The position numbers and the translations under genes were made by a program. Positions 27,401-35,100 of a stretch of DNA of 64,000 bases are shown piece by piece. The number at the start of each line of letters is the position of its first letter. Positions within the stretch are counted from its first letter, which is position 1. The DNA lies in the NCBI GenBank assembly GCA_008973525.1, contig WACJ01000247.1:62001-126000 (forward strand), written 5' to 3'. This DNA is from Stenopsyche tienmushanensis (taxonomy: Eukaryota > Arthropoda > Insecta > Trichoptera > Stenopsychidae). The notes below the pieces were generated by a model, which ran no database searches, was not told the DNA's origin, and saw nothing but the letters and a program-made list of their open reading frames with translations.

Positions 27401-27652
27401 CACGTCTTAAAGAATTTTCAATGCTTGTTTTTTAGCAATTTAATCAGCTGTCAGGCCATCACCAACGCTCAAGGAGAAAGCTATATCGAATTGACCGTCA
27501 AAGTGGACGGAACGGGATCTGTGGGCTTGAGGCGCCCTAAAGTTCACTGCGACAGTCCGGATTTGGCTCGCTGGGTTTCCCATCAAATCAATTACGCTAA
27601 ATGCATGTTCCACGAGAAACTTTTCACTCTTCAAGAAGCCGATATTGAATAA
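431..27652 (+). CDS. Vps13D: VPS13D, intermembrane bridge lipid transfer protein (5' end off window)
   Basis: Member of the VPS13 chorein family, long rod proteins that move bulk lipids between organelle membranes; VPS13D acts at ER-mitochondria/peroxisome contacts and in mitochondrial clearance (known of the family). I joined 59 exons by GT-AG sites (one GC-AG) with phase consistent at every junction, giving about 12.3 kb of coding sequence (~4,101 residues), close to human VPS13D (~4,390) once the missing ~100 N-terminal residues are added. The first visible exon holds SWMSYGTSLVTNIIENLQ, typical of about residue 100 of VPS13 proteins. A UBA domain in exon 37 separates VPS13D from VPS13A/B/C. 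The C-terminus has VAB, ATG2_C-like and PH-like regions. The stop is TAA at 27650-27652. Introns carry many transposons but none disrupts an exon. Coordinates are hand-read and may be off by a base or two. Confidence 0.95.
1289..2388 (+). mobile_element. Mariner family A remnant interrupted by a LINE fragment (VPS13D intron 3)
   Basis: The left terminus resembles GTGTCCCAAAAGTCATGAAAT and the right terminus is its inverse, TTTCATGACTTTTGGGATAC. From about 1950 to 2345 the broken plus-strand translation follows the C-terminal half of a mariner transposase: VYIPK, a VLARLRKKDYL block, a degenerate catalytic region, then the ETICRCSWRVL end. Several stops and frame shifts make it inactive. A LINE fragment occupies 1430-1945. 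The remaining copies of this family are at 17697, 23934, 44186, 53938 and 60875. Confidence 0.75.
1430..1945 (+). mobile_element. LINE reverse-transcriptase fragment, degenerate
   Basis: The plus strand encodes VLQRDALSPLLFNIALEAI, matching the conserved (L)RQGDxLSPxLFNLxLE block of non-LTR reverse transcriptases, then LAFADDIDVMA, the YADD-type catalytic motif with F for Y. A stop lies between them. A C-terminal tail at about 1755-1900 reads VGRPWLC / WSEEAQD, like the RRxxGRPRxRW...NW end of these proteins. The same tail occurs at 60955-61110 and part of the RT at 57030-57160. Confidence 0.8.
2952..3113. mobile_element. TTAA-flanked MITE (CCCTAGATCACTAATCAT family), VPS13D intron 5
   Basis: The left end CCCTAGATCACTAATCATTA and right end ATGATTAATGATCCAGGG are inverted. 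The right end is followed by TTAA and the left preceded by TCAA, a mutated TTAA. TTAA duplication with a CCC(T)-type start is the signature of piggyBac-superfamily elements. The body (~155 bases) is noncoding. Other members are near 24937, 36990, 39268-39715, 50250 and 54242. Confidence 0.75.
4243..4745. mobile_element. Mariner family E 5' end joined to an inverted LINE 3' fragment (VPS13D intron 8)
   Basis: Bases 4243-4385 match the start of the mariner copies at 29500 and (inverted) 35435-35590, including ATACAATACTTTTATTTGAA. From about 4385 to 4640 the minus strand encodes the LINE C-terminal block with the GPVGHTxFxxxL and ADHxLWT-type residues, as at 30050-30255. The remainder of the intron shows no clear feature. 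Confidence 0.6.
5801..6174. mobile_element. Foldback element with ~75 bp terminal inverted repeats (VPS13D intron 10)
   Basis: The left arm starts with an ATC repeat followed by TAGTGCAGCCACAAA, continuing through CTTCAATATCCAT. The inverse appears at 6100-6174 as ATGGATATTGAAGA ... TTTGTGGCTGCACTA followed by a TGA-type repeat. The arms match over about 75 bases with a few mismatches, and the ~220 base centre is noncoding. No other copy is obvious in the window. Confidence 0.7.
7629..8294 (-). mobile_element. Mariner family D, internally deleted (VPS13D intron 15)
   Basis: Termini CCAGAAAGTAAGGTTACAA and its inverse TTGTAACCTTACTATCTGG bound about 660 bases. On the minus strand the broken translation contains SGRPSAISDKL and then SEKLGYEKLCARWMPRMLT, the hallmark N-terminal mariner transposase segment, interrupted by stops. 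The catalytic C-terminal half is absent. A lone terminus of this family is at 62309-62330. Confidence 0.8.
8336..8575. mobile_element. TTAA-flanked MITE (CAGCTTAACGACCGC ends), VPS13D intron 15
   Basis: TTAA at 8332-8335 and 8576-8579 flanks perfect inverted ends CAGCTTAACGACCGC and GCGGTCGTTAAGCTG. The 240-base body is noncoding. The exact TTAA duplication suggests mobilisation by a piggyBac-type transposase. The family differs from the CCCTAGATC family. Confidence 0.75.
12226..12425. repeat. Dispersed repeat ending in ACAAACAAACA (VPS13D intron 27)
   Basis: Bases 12226-12345 are near-identical to 39497-39615, including GTTTTATCGCAATCGGATGA and GGAAGCGCATTAAATACGG followed by a CAAACAAACA tail. 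A second, more diverged unit follows at 12355-12425. The tail resembles those on many insect retroelements, but no coding sequence is present, so the class is uncertain. Confidence 0.6.
13480..13930 (-). mobile_element. LINE-associated repeat, minus strand (VPS13D intron 29)
   Basis: The minus strand of 13480-13930 is about 70-80% identical by eye to the plus strand of 45660-45970 in the Spt16 intron. Both contain AATTACATCCTGACGAG-like and GTCGGGAC blocks. Short Ser-rich frames are open but none is a recognisable domain. At 45.7-46.2 kb the unit is followed by a LINE C-terminal block, so it is probably an internal piece of that retroelement. The rest of 13184-14224 shows nothing recognisable. 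Confidence 0.5.
15592..15715 (-). mobile_element. LINE reverse-transcriptase fragment (VPS13D intron 33)
   Basis: The minus strand reads HIDLSKVFDRVDQTLL, then after a stop DKLRKRGVFG. This is the conserved (F)xDLxKAFDxVxHxxLLxKL motif of non-LTR reverse transcriptases, containing the first catalytic Asp. Only about 120 bases survive. Confidence 0.75.
16118..16567 (-). mobile_element. Mariner family B remnant (VPS13D intron 34)
   Basis: The ends carry GTGCGTTTAAAAAGTAATGC and the inverse GCATTACTTTTTGAACGCAC. The minus strand contains RLQKCINAGRCYFKDIFMNL, matching the C-terminal (W)xxRxxKCIxxxGxYFx motif of mariner transposases, followed directly by the terminus. The family's other copy is at 37395-37655. 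Confidence 0.8.
17186..17518 (+). other. Vps13D: VPS13D exon 37 with UBA (ubiquitin-binding) domain
   Basis: A single 333-base exon in phase 0. It encodes ENVQKLCTLGFSVKDCETAL followed by IESDGNLEHAAIWLTEN: the three-helix UBA pattern with an (M/L)GF-type first loop and the E(H/A)AAxWL third helix. In the family this domain binds ubiquitin chains and is unique to VPS13D among VPS13 paralogues, so this exon decides the paralogue call. The loop reads LGF rather than the commoner MGF; both occur in functional UBAs. Confidence 0.93.
17697..18213 (-). mobile_element. Mariner family A deletion derivative (VPS13D intron 37)
   Basis: The left end ATGTGTCCCAAAAGTCATGA and right end TCACGACTTTTGGGACACAT are inverted repeats. 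On the minus strand a short frame reads SIDAIQAAMTMALKEVPVEV, similar to the C-terminal helix region of mariner transposases. The catalytic core is missing. Confidence 0.75.
20280..21530 (+). mobile_element. R1/Jockey-like LINE 3' portion (VPS13D intron 42)
   Basis: A frame at 20429-20863 encodes YLDVIITEGCRFRENI, then AYKAIYARIATYGAGAWAVR: the reverse-transcriptase thumb pattern LGxxID...YxxxxxPIxxYGxxxW. Downstream frames (20870-21320) continue with LPVLAGIIPQDLKAQ and a C-terminal block (ARGPFSRPLGHKDLVA-like). A second partial C-terminal copy is at 21400-21500. Stops and frame changes make it inactive. It shares the host gene's orientation. Confidence 0.8.
22430..22660 (+). mobile_element. 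Mariner family C transposase fragment (VPS13D intron 45)
   Basis: The plus strand reads QHRYRKQLMRLSRALKDK, then after a stop the remnants of a QRHxEMILQNDNARPH block, the mariner catalytic D(34)D region. The copy is truncated at both ends. Its sequence matches the start of the larger copy at 41491-43292. Confidence 0.8.
23934..24301. mobile_element. Mariner family A MITE-like copy (VPS13D intron 49)
   Basis: Left AAAATCATGAAATATATAC and right TTTCATGACTTTTGGAAC termini flank about 330 bases. The inner segment GACAATACCGGTATAAATTG is also found at 17750 and 44230. Only short transposase-derived scraps remain. Confidence 0.7.
24408..27652 (+). other. Vps13D: VPS13D exons 50-59: C-terminal ATG2_C-like and PH-like region
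   Basis: Exons read as 24408-24630, 24699-24879, 25044-25222, 25303-25539, 25665-26033, 26111-26293, 26437-26611, 26689-26998, 27076-27354 and 27436-27652. Exon 55 begins IRLSMQTAGKLPASLAIIKK and continues into HPFETSQFLWHSILKHYKD, the conserved helical entry into the ATG2_C-like bundle. Exon 56 has ILGSVDFLGNPLGFVQDVSD, and exons 57-59 the Gly-rich helices and terminal PH-like fold. The intron between 25222 and 25303 appears to use a GC donor. In the family this end targets mitochondria and lipid droplets. Confidence 0.9.
24937..24982. mobile_element. Solo end of the TTAA/CCTAGATCACTAATC MITE (VPS13D intron 51)
   Basis: TTAA is followed by GCCTAGATCACTAATCATTA and a short match to the interior of the family at 2952-3113. 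The other terminus is not present nearby. Confidence 0.6.
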
Positions 27653-27806
27653 CCGTATCGGATTTACAACCCTGTGATATATATATTTTAAGTATCAGTT
27701 GAGTCATGATATTATTAATTATTTTGCTCACTTTTTTTCATCAATTTAATTGACTCTGCGTGATCAAAATTCAATTTAGTAATTTGAATGCAATCTAACA
27801 ACTTAA

Positions 27807-28428
27807 CCCTTCTGTCAGTGAATGGATCTGGCTGGATCACTAGAAAACTTATCACTCATTTACGCATTTATTGCATATTTAAAATGCTGACAAATTGGCT
27901 CCTCGCATTTGTTACATACAAAAACGGCTATATCCCGTAAAGAACTGTGATGTCCAATGATTTGGGCACACCCAAAGATATTTATTTCTTCGTCTGACGG
28001 AGGCGAAAAACAGGCAAAGATGGCGCCTTTGCAGTAATCGAAGATGACCAATTATGATCCCATTCATTTAGTGCAGCCTTCAGTGCCCACTTTATCAGTT
28101 CACCCGAGTCTTCTATCATTGCTGCGTCCTCTGGATTGAGGAGGAGACGAGGATAATGCGAAGCAGCAGCAGTCTTTGTGTGCTGTTTAGACGTTGATGG
28201 CTGGTTTTTTATTTGTTATATAGGCCCAGTCTTTCGATCCATGCTCCAGCTGTTACATACAAATCGGAATTTTCTGTTGATGCCTGTCGTTCACCCAGAA
28301 AATTCTACAAGATGATTTCTAACATACATTTGGTGTCACCAGCTGATCCGTTACAATTTATTCTATTCTATACAATTTGTTATTAAAGCAAAAAAGGTCT
28401 TACCAGACCCTCTTCATAGACGGAAGGG
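27807..28428 (-). mobile_element. PiggyBac-like element, truncated transposase
   Basis: TTAA at 27803-27806 and 28429-28432 flank inverted ends CCCTTCTGTCAGTGAATGG and TTCATAGACGGAAGGG. The minus strand has an open frame (27860-28051) ending VFVCNKCEEPICQHFKYA, the C-terminal cysteine-rich (zinc) domain of piggyBac transposases with its CxxCxxPxCxxH spacing. The catalytic core is missing, so this is a deletion derivative. It lies ~150 bases after the VPS13D stop. Confidence 0.85.
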
Positions 28429-29499
28429 TTAATAAATGAATGAATTTTGAACCGTTTCAAAACTTATAAATTATTTTCAAGCGAATCTTGAAATTGAACC
28501 GTGCATTCCTCTGCGACAATTCAAATTTGTTAACGGCTTATGTTGCTATGCATTAATTTTTATCACTCTGTATTATTCCTGCGCCATCATATTTACTTGC
28601 ATTGATCGGGATAAGGTTTATCATTCGATATCACTCACTGTCACCACATTTACTAAAGTGACAATCATTATCCGACTTGTTTTATAATGTTGTTTTTTTT
28701 TTAACTAAATAAACTTGTTATGAAATTCAAACATGATGTGTAAAATGTACGTTATTGAACGAAGACGAGGATGATTATCAATAATTTTTTCACAAGCTTT
28801 TATAGAAATACTAATATATTAAATATTTTATTTATGAACCTAAACATGTAAATAATATAGATTTGTGTTTGTTGACAATGTTATTAAATATATAGTTTAA
28901 CTATTTGTATTTTACTTCTTATCTATGATAATAGTACAATCAGTGCAATTGAAAAAATCTCAAGAGACATTCGATAATGTGTAGAAGAAGACCTTGCAGA
29001 TTTTTGCACGGCGAACTTATTGCTTATAGATTAGAATAATAGATAACCGATGTGCACTTGCAATACTGATTTATATATATCGAAAGCTATAATTATGTTT
29101 AAAAGTGATAAACATAATTGCATATTGTTGAAATTATTTAATTATTACCGAAGCTTCAGTAGGAAGAAGACTTGTTTCATGCGATTATTTGATTTCCATC
29201 TCTTCAACGGACTTGTAGTTGAAGTTTGTTTGCGGTTTGATATTATTTATCTTATAGAAATAAAAACATGTTTATAATGAGAGGAGAGATAAGCGTACTT
29301 ATCTGAGACGTGCCACTCCATGTCTCTTTCTTGTTAGATTCTAGCTCACTTCAATGTCGAGTACGATCAGAGGTTCTGCTTAGCATTTTAAAAATGACAT
29401 TAAAAATATCTGCCTTATAAAGCTTAAGTTTAAATATACTGCATTGTTAAGAATTTGTTTAGCAGCCATCAATCAGTGTTTGATGTTAAAATTTGTGTT

Positions 29500-30420
29500 C
29501 GTTGTGTCATACAATACTTTTATTTGAAAAGCCTCAGTCTAACCAATATCAAAACCGAGCTAGATTCTACTCTGCGGGAGTCTGCTTCTTCGTTTATAAC
29601 AGTAAAATATTGAGTGGCAGGGTTTAAACGAGGCCATACCAACTGCCAAGATGAAACAGTTAGGATGACCATGCCAGAAATGGTAATTGACTGAAAATTG
29701 ACTGACTGAAAATTTGCACATTAGAAAGCTGTGCGCAAGATGGGTGCCGCGTTCGCTCACAATGGAACAAAAACAGCGTCATGAGGATGTTTAAATCGAG
29801 TGTTTCAATGCAATAAAAACGAGTTTTTGCGTCGATTCATAATCATGGATGAAACATGGGGTCAAATCTCAAACAAAGGAATGTGGGGATCCACAAAACA
29901 AAAGTACACATGCGCTCTGAGCGCAAGGGAGAATCTAGCTAGATTTTTTAATTAAATCTAGGTCCAAGTAAATTAATAAAATAGATAGATATATAGGTTT
30001 TATGGGCGAAGGGAAGTCTAAGTTCGCTCCTCATTTGGCTCAAGCCACCTATGTTAATTAGCCTCTGAGGAGACTTTCGTGATCGTAAAGATCGTAGAAG
30101 GGTACGGATTTATTACCGAAAATGCTGCAAAAAGCCCTAAAAGAGGACGGAGTGGTCACAAGGTCTGTGTGTCCAACCGGTCCGCTTCTCAGATCGCGGT
30201 CGGACGCTGTGCCCGAACATGTCCACAGAAAATGCGTCCATGGAAAGATATCCAACATTTAAAACGATAGACTGAAAAGGGAAAGCCGACTCCAAAGAAG
30301 GCGAAGACAGTTCTATCTGCAGGCGAGGTTCATAGCTTCAGTTTTTTGGGTGCATTTTGGATATTTTTCATTGACTATCTTCACAAAAAGAAAAAACAAT
30401 CAACGGCAAGTATTATGCGA
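29500..30420 (+). mobile_element. Mariner family E remnant with an inserted LINE fragment
   Basis: The 5' part (29500-29640) is repeated inverted at 35435-35590. At 29820-29890 the plus strand reads FIIMDETWG, the first catalytic Asp motif of mariner. After the inserted LINE block (30010-30260) the transposase resumes at about 30280 with SRLQRRRRQFYL and remnants of FIDYLxKxKTINGKYY. Multiple frame breaks show it is dead. Confidence 0.75.
30010..30260 (-). mobile_element. LINE C-terminal fragment, minus strand
   Basis: The minus strand encodes THFLWTCSGTASDRDL and RSGPVGHTDLVTTPSSFRAF and ends DLYDHESLLRG-stop. ADHxLWTCPGMA is the H..C part of the zinc-finger tail that follows the RT/RNase H region of R1/Jockey-type LINEs. 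This copy keeps the whole presumed protein end. Confidence 0.75.
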
Positions 30421-31689
30421 TGGATCTCCGCACAAAAAATTCAAGATCGGAGAAAATCCAAACCTGAAGGCTGGAACATTCAGTAATCCGGAATGACCCA
30501 GCGACATCTATTGGATTTCTTCGCCCGGGGACGTGTCCTATTCCGTGACTCGTCCAGGCTCCAGACCTGACACCGCTGGATTTCTTTGCATCGGATGTGC
30601 TTTGCGCGGTCTCCAGACCTGACACCATTGGATTTCTTTGTCTAGGGACACCACGCGTTCCAACAACTTATCGAATGATTTGTATGACATATAGCATATC
30701 GTTGGAAAGGGTATAAACTAGAGAACTTTTAAAAACTAAACTAAGTTCAAAATAGTGGTTATTTTCTTGTTTAAAGAATTTCAATTCAATTCCCCATGTG
30801 TAAAACGCAGCAAAAGACCCCCCTAACTCCAACAAAAAAAATTGTCGATCCATCTGCAAAACACTCTGTATATATATATATTGTTATAAACTTTTTTTCA
30901 GAATTAAAAAAAAGTAGTATGGAAGCTCTCCATTATTTAAAAAATTAATCAAGCAAAATTGAATTAAAGAAATAATTGATAAGAAGGAGAATGTGGTTGA
31001 GCGCACCTGTCAGATTGCGACTATAAATTGAAAGAACGGCGCTGCGGGCGCAGTCTTCTACGACGAATTTCGTCAGGTATGTTTTGACGTTTTCTTCTAC
31101 AACATTCGAAATGATGTTTGTATACTAAAAAAATATTTTTGAAATCAAATCGGAAATTGACAAGTCTAAAATCGAGTCCACTATCTAAGAACGATCGATG
31201 ACGTTCGCAAAACCGCAAAAGAAATCGACACTTTCTTAACCAAAAAAATATGTTATTTAACACATCTTATGCGGAGCAGCGTTTAAACCGCCTGTCAATT
31301 ATTTTTTTTTCTATTACGGAGGTTTTTTAAAGCTTGTTCACCTGGATAATTCTGCATAATATGTTCATATTTTTCTACATTTGGTATCACCAACTAATGA
31401 TTAATTCTATGCTACAAAAATATCCAGCAAATTGTAAAAAAAAGCTGCCATATTCTATGCCCGGTGCATAAAATAACAGATTTCAAGCTAGTAGAGCAAG
31501 CCAATGCCAACAAACCAACAGCTCTGGTTATTTTTAGCTCAAAAACGGAACTAGAGAGACCACCCTCCCAGCTTACACTGCACTTGTTTGCTCTACTAGC
31601 CTGAAAATCAGCCTCGTGTACACCGAGCATTAGTCTGCCGTGTACACGAGTCTGTCGTGCCGGGCATTAATAACCCACCCAGTCAGTCT

Positions 31690-31930
31690 TCTTCGTACAA
31701 CTTCGTTTTATAATGAGAGTTCGTAATCGTAGACGTATTCGGGTATGGCATTCGATCGCGAGGCGTTCATTCGTCATGTTAGCGATCCGAAAAGCGGACC
31801 GGTCGAACACAAAGTCCTTGTAGCCACTCGGCCCTTTTTTGTGGACTTTTTGCGGCATTTTCGAATATAAATGCATACCAGGGGCCTTCTATGATCAGTA
31901 TGATCACGGAAGTCCCCTCAGAGTCCCCTA
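31690..31930 (+). mobile_element. LINE C-terminal fragment, plus strand
   Basis: It matches the minus strand of 30010-30260, including AAAGCGGACCGGTCGAACAC and the TATGATCACGGAAGTCCCCT end. Shifted frames leave no open reading frame. It is placed just before the C11orf54 homologue. Confidence 0.65.
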
Positions 31931-32189
31931 ATAAAGGGAATATCGATATAAAAGATACGGGGTTCAGAATTTCATATGGTGTACCAAATACATATCATGG
32001 TAGCGCGCAGGTATTTTTTTTAAAACAGCAACCCCCAACGAAAGGATTTCTTACTACATAGCTAAAAATACAGGTCAACATGGGAAATATGATAAAATAT
32101 TTTTTGGAGCGAAGTAGGATGAAGGATAATGGTTGAAAGGATGTAGAAACGTCTCACAAAATGGGTGAGAAACACTTTAATTTTGCAGC

Positions 32190-35100
32190 ATGGCCGCCCT
32201 CGACATCAGCACTGTGCCGATCGAAAAGAGGCAACTGTTCGTTCCAAGCTTGGAGGAAGTTGCCGAAGGTAAATGTGATTATACAAAGTGCGGCAGGGAT
32301 GCTTCCTTATTTGAAACGTGCCCTCTAAATTGACAGTTATTCCTTTCATATAAGGTAGTTTCCCTGCCGCATCCTGTAGATATTTGCGTTGAAATTCAAC
32401 AGCATTTTAACGTGTTCCGTTTCAGTGCTGCGTAATGGACTAGGCGTAAATTTTAGTAGCAGCTCCGTCGAGGTAGTCGACTGTCCCGATCTGACAAAAG
32501 AGCCCTTCCACTTGGCTCTTCCCGGTACGTATTGCATTATATTATATTAAGAATCATACTATACACGTCATTCCTTTTTGTACTACCGTGTCGACCATAA
32601 TATATAGTCAACCCTTCTATAGCGTCGAGATAGGGACCACGCTATAGAATATTAGGCACCCATACAAAATTTGTACGTGTTTAGTTTGTTAACAAGTGAA
32701 GTGAACGCTATGAGAGGATTGGTTGTACTCGTATTCGCAGAAACGTCCTCAATTGTGGCATTTTACCTATTTGAGCATCTTCCAAAATCGAACAAATTCT
32801 CATTCAATTTTTTCGCCCATATTTCAGTGAAAACAGGCTTGAACGAAAGAGCCGGTTCGGTATTCTCAAGCTGCCCTTTATTAGAACATTTCAGAATAAA
32901 CTACCACCCGATCAGTCTTCTTCAGACAACTTCGTTTCACAGTGAGAGATTGTAATCGTTCTGTAGACATGTTCAGATATGGCATTCGATCGCGAGGCGC
33001 TCATCCATCGTATCAGCGGTCAGAAAAACGGACCGATTGGACATACAAACCTTGTGGCCACTCCGTCTTCTTTTAGGGCGTTTTGTGGCATTTTATATAA
33101 TATAATATGTACGATCACGGAAGCAACGTAGCGTCTAAATCTTTTTTATCATAGTATTTTTTTAAAAACAGTAACCGGCATCTATACGTTAGGTCGGGTA
33201 GTTTTAAGACCATTTTTGTATAAGTGACGTATTCTTACTGACTAAAACTCTTCCTTAGTCTTTCTATCCCTCCTAGTATTGTTTATCTCATTGCTTCAAG
33301 GGGGCAAGTGGTCCCAGTTTTCTTTGCTCACCATCATGTTCTCGACTTTAAGCTCAGTTACCTTGAGTACTTGTACATCTAAATCATTAATGGTGTGTAC
33401 CACGTCGTCAACCTTTGTCTAACAGTGGTAGCACGATGTGGTTGCCTCTTTGCTTACCAGGCGGAAAGTAGTATCTCCGTGTTTTTGGACTTTTATTGAT
33501 CTGATCTCATATTTGTTGTCATGCTTCCTTCAGTTTCTGTTAATGTGCTGTGTGATTCTTGGGATCCTCAGTCCTAAGACCCTCTTTTTTGCCATTGGAG
33601 AATTCCAGCAATCACGAGCCCCGTATGTTCAGATATAGTTCTGTATGCTGCAGTAACTCGTAGCGCCCTTTGCCGTTGGATCCTCGCCAGTTTCTTTCAT
33701 ATTGAGACTCCGCACTATACAAAAGTTACAAGCCGATAATTCCCCAGGATTGAGTGGCAGTCCTCAACTTTTCGACATCGGAGGAGTTCCCTATCTGGTG
33801 CCGCTCGCGAAGAAGGAAAAGCTGTACGATTTAGTTGAGACTTGCAAGATTGCCAAAATCGAACCGACCTTCGCCATTGGCGCCGGCGCTGGTCCTTGGC
33901 CGCATCTGGGGGTCAACTGTGAGGTATGTCAAGTAATTCCGACAGATTGATACCTCGACGTCGAATAGATAAAAATGTTCGTTTTAGGGCATTTTCAATT
34001 TGAGCATCGTCGATGGAAAAGTGGATCAGCAATCGAAAATCGCTAGCATATCACCGATAGGCGCCGCCAAACAAACTGCCACATACAAACTGGAGGACTT
34101 GCCGTCGGACGAAACGAGATGTGCACTGCTGGCTAACATATTCGTCTCGCAAGGCAAGCCGGGCAAGGTAATATATGTTTCTGACGTCCTCTATTCCGCT
34201 GAGTCCTCGTCATTCTATACTATTCTTTCTATTTTGGTAGGTACTGAAAGTTAGCTGCGCAGAAAGAACCGGAAAAGACGATTTTGTCTCATCCATAAGA
34301 AAGTGTCTTCAGTCCAAGTACAAAGAAAAACCAGTTGGTGAGGGACGTCGATCGATCAAAAAATGCACGTTTTCAAATCTAGTTCCTGATGATATTTGTT
34401 TTTAATGTATTTCAAGGATTGGGAGGAACGTTTCTTTTGGAAACAGGAAACGCCAAGCAACATGTGATGCCAGATTTTTCAAAAACTCCACTGGAGTCAG
34501 ACGACGACGTCAACGATTGGTTATATTTCTTCGACATGAAAGCGCCCCTTATCAACGTTGGCACGATGATATCGCACGATCCAGTAAGTCCTAGTAATCC
34601 ATAAACTCTTCAAACTCGCTGTTGATTGTTTTTCCTTTTGTGAAAATAATCAATATCCGGGTGGGTGTTAGACTCCACGATGGGGGAGCCTCCCTACGCC
34701 CGTGGGCAACGATTGAACCCCTGAGGTAATGATTGGAGTAGAGCCTCGTCAGTTCGCTCATCAAACAGTGCTGGGGTAGCCCAGCTATCATGAGTTGGGT
34801 ACGCAGGTCACCCTGTGCTGCGTACCCATAAAGGGGTGTGTGGAACAGCCGATTACAGTAGTTGGTGGATACTGTATCAAAGGCTCACCACTATCCTCAA
34901 CAGCCTAGTACCATGGGGAAGAGGTAGTCCCCCTCATCTGTGTCAACCTGTCCTTCCTCCTCTAAGGCACCTTCGGGTGCACGTGTTCTGAAGCTGGTCT
35001 TCCTGCGGCAACCTCGCTTCCTCTGGAGGGCGCGGAGCAAAAGGGGTGGGCGCTTGGACGCTCTGCGCGTAGCGTTTCTCGTGGGATTAAAAGATCAGTG

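Larger units (their letters stand above)
27653..32189. other. Intergenic region between VPS13D and C11orf54 homologue
   Basis: After the VPS13D stop there is AT-rich sequence, then a piggyBac element (27807-28428), AT-rich sequence with no recognisable feature (28430-29490), a mariner E copy with an inserted LINE fragment (29500-30420), degenerate transposase scraps to about 30700, AT-rich sequence to 31450, and a LINE 3' fragment at 31690-31930. No host gene exon was recognised. A short inverted repeat (CTAGTAGAGCAA at about 31488, TTGCTCTACTAG at about 31590) was seen. Confidence 0.6.
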
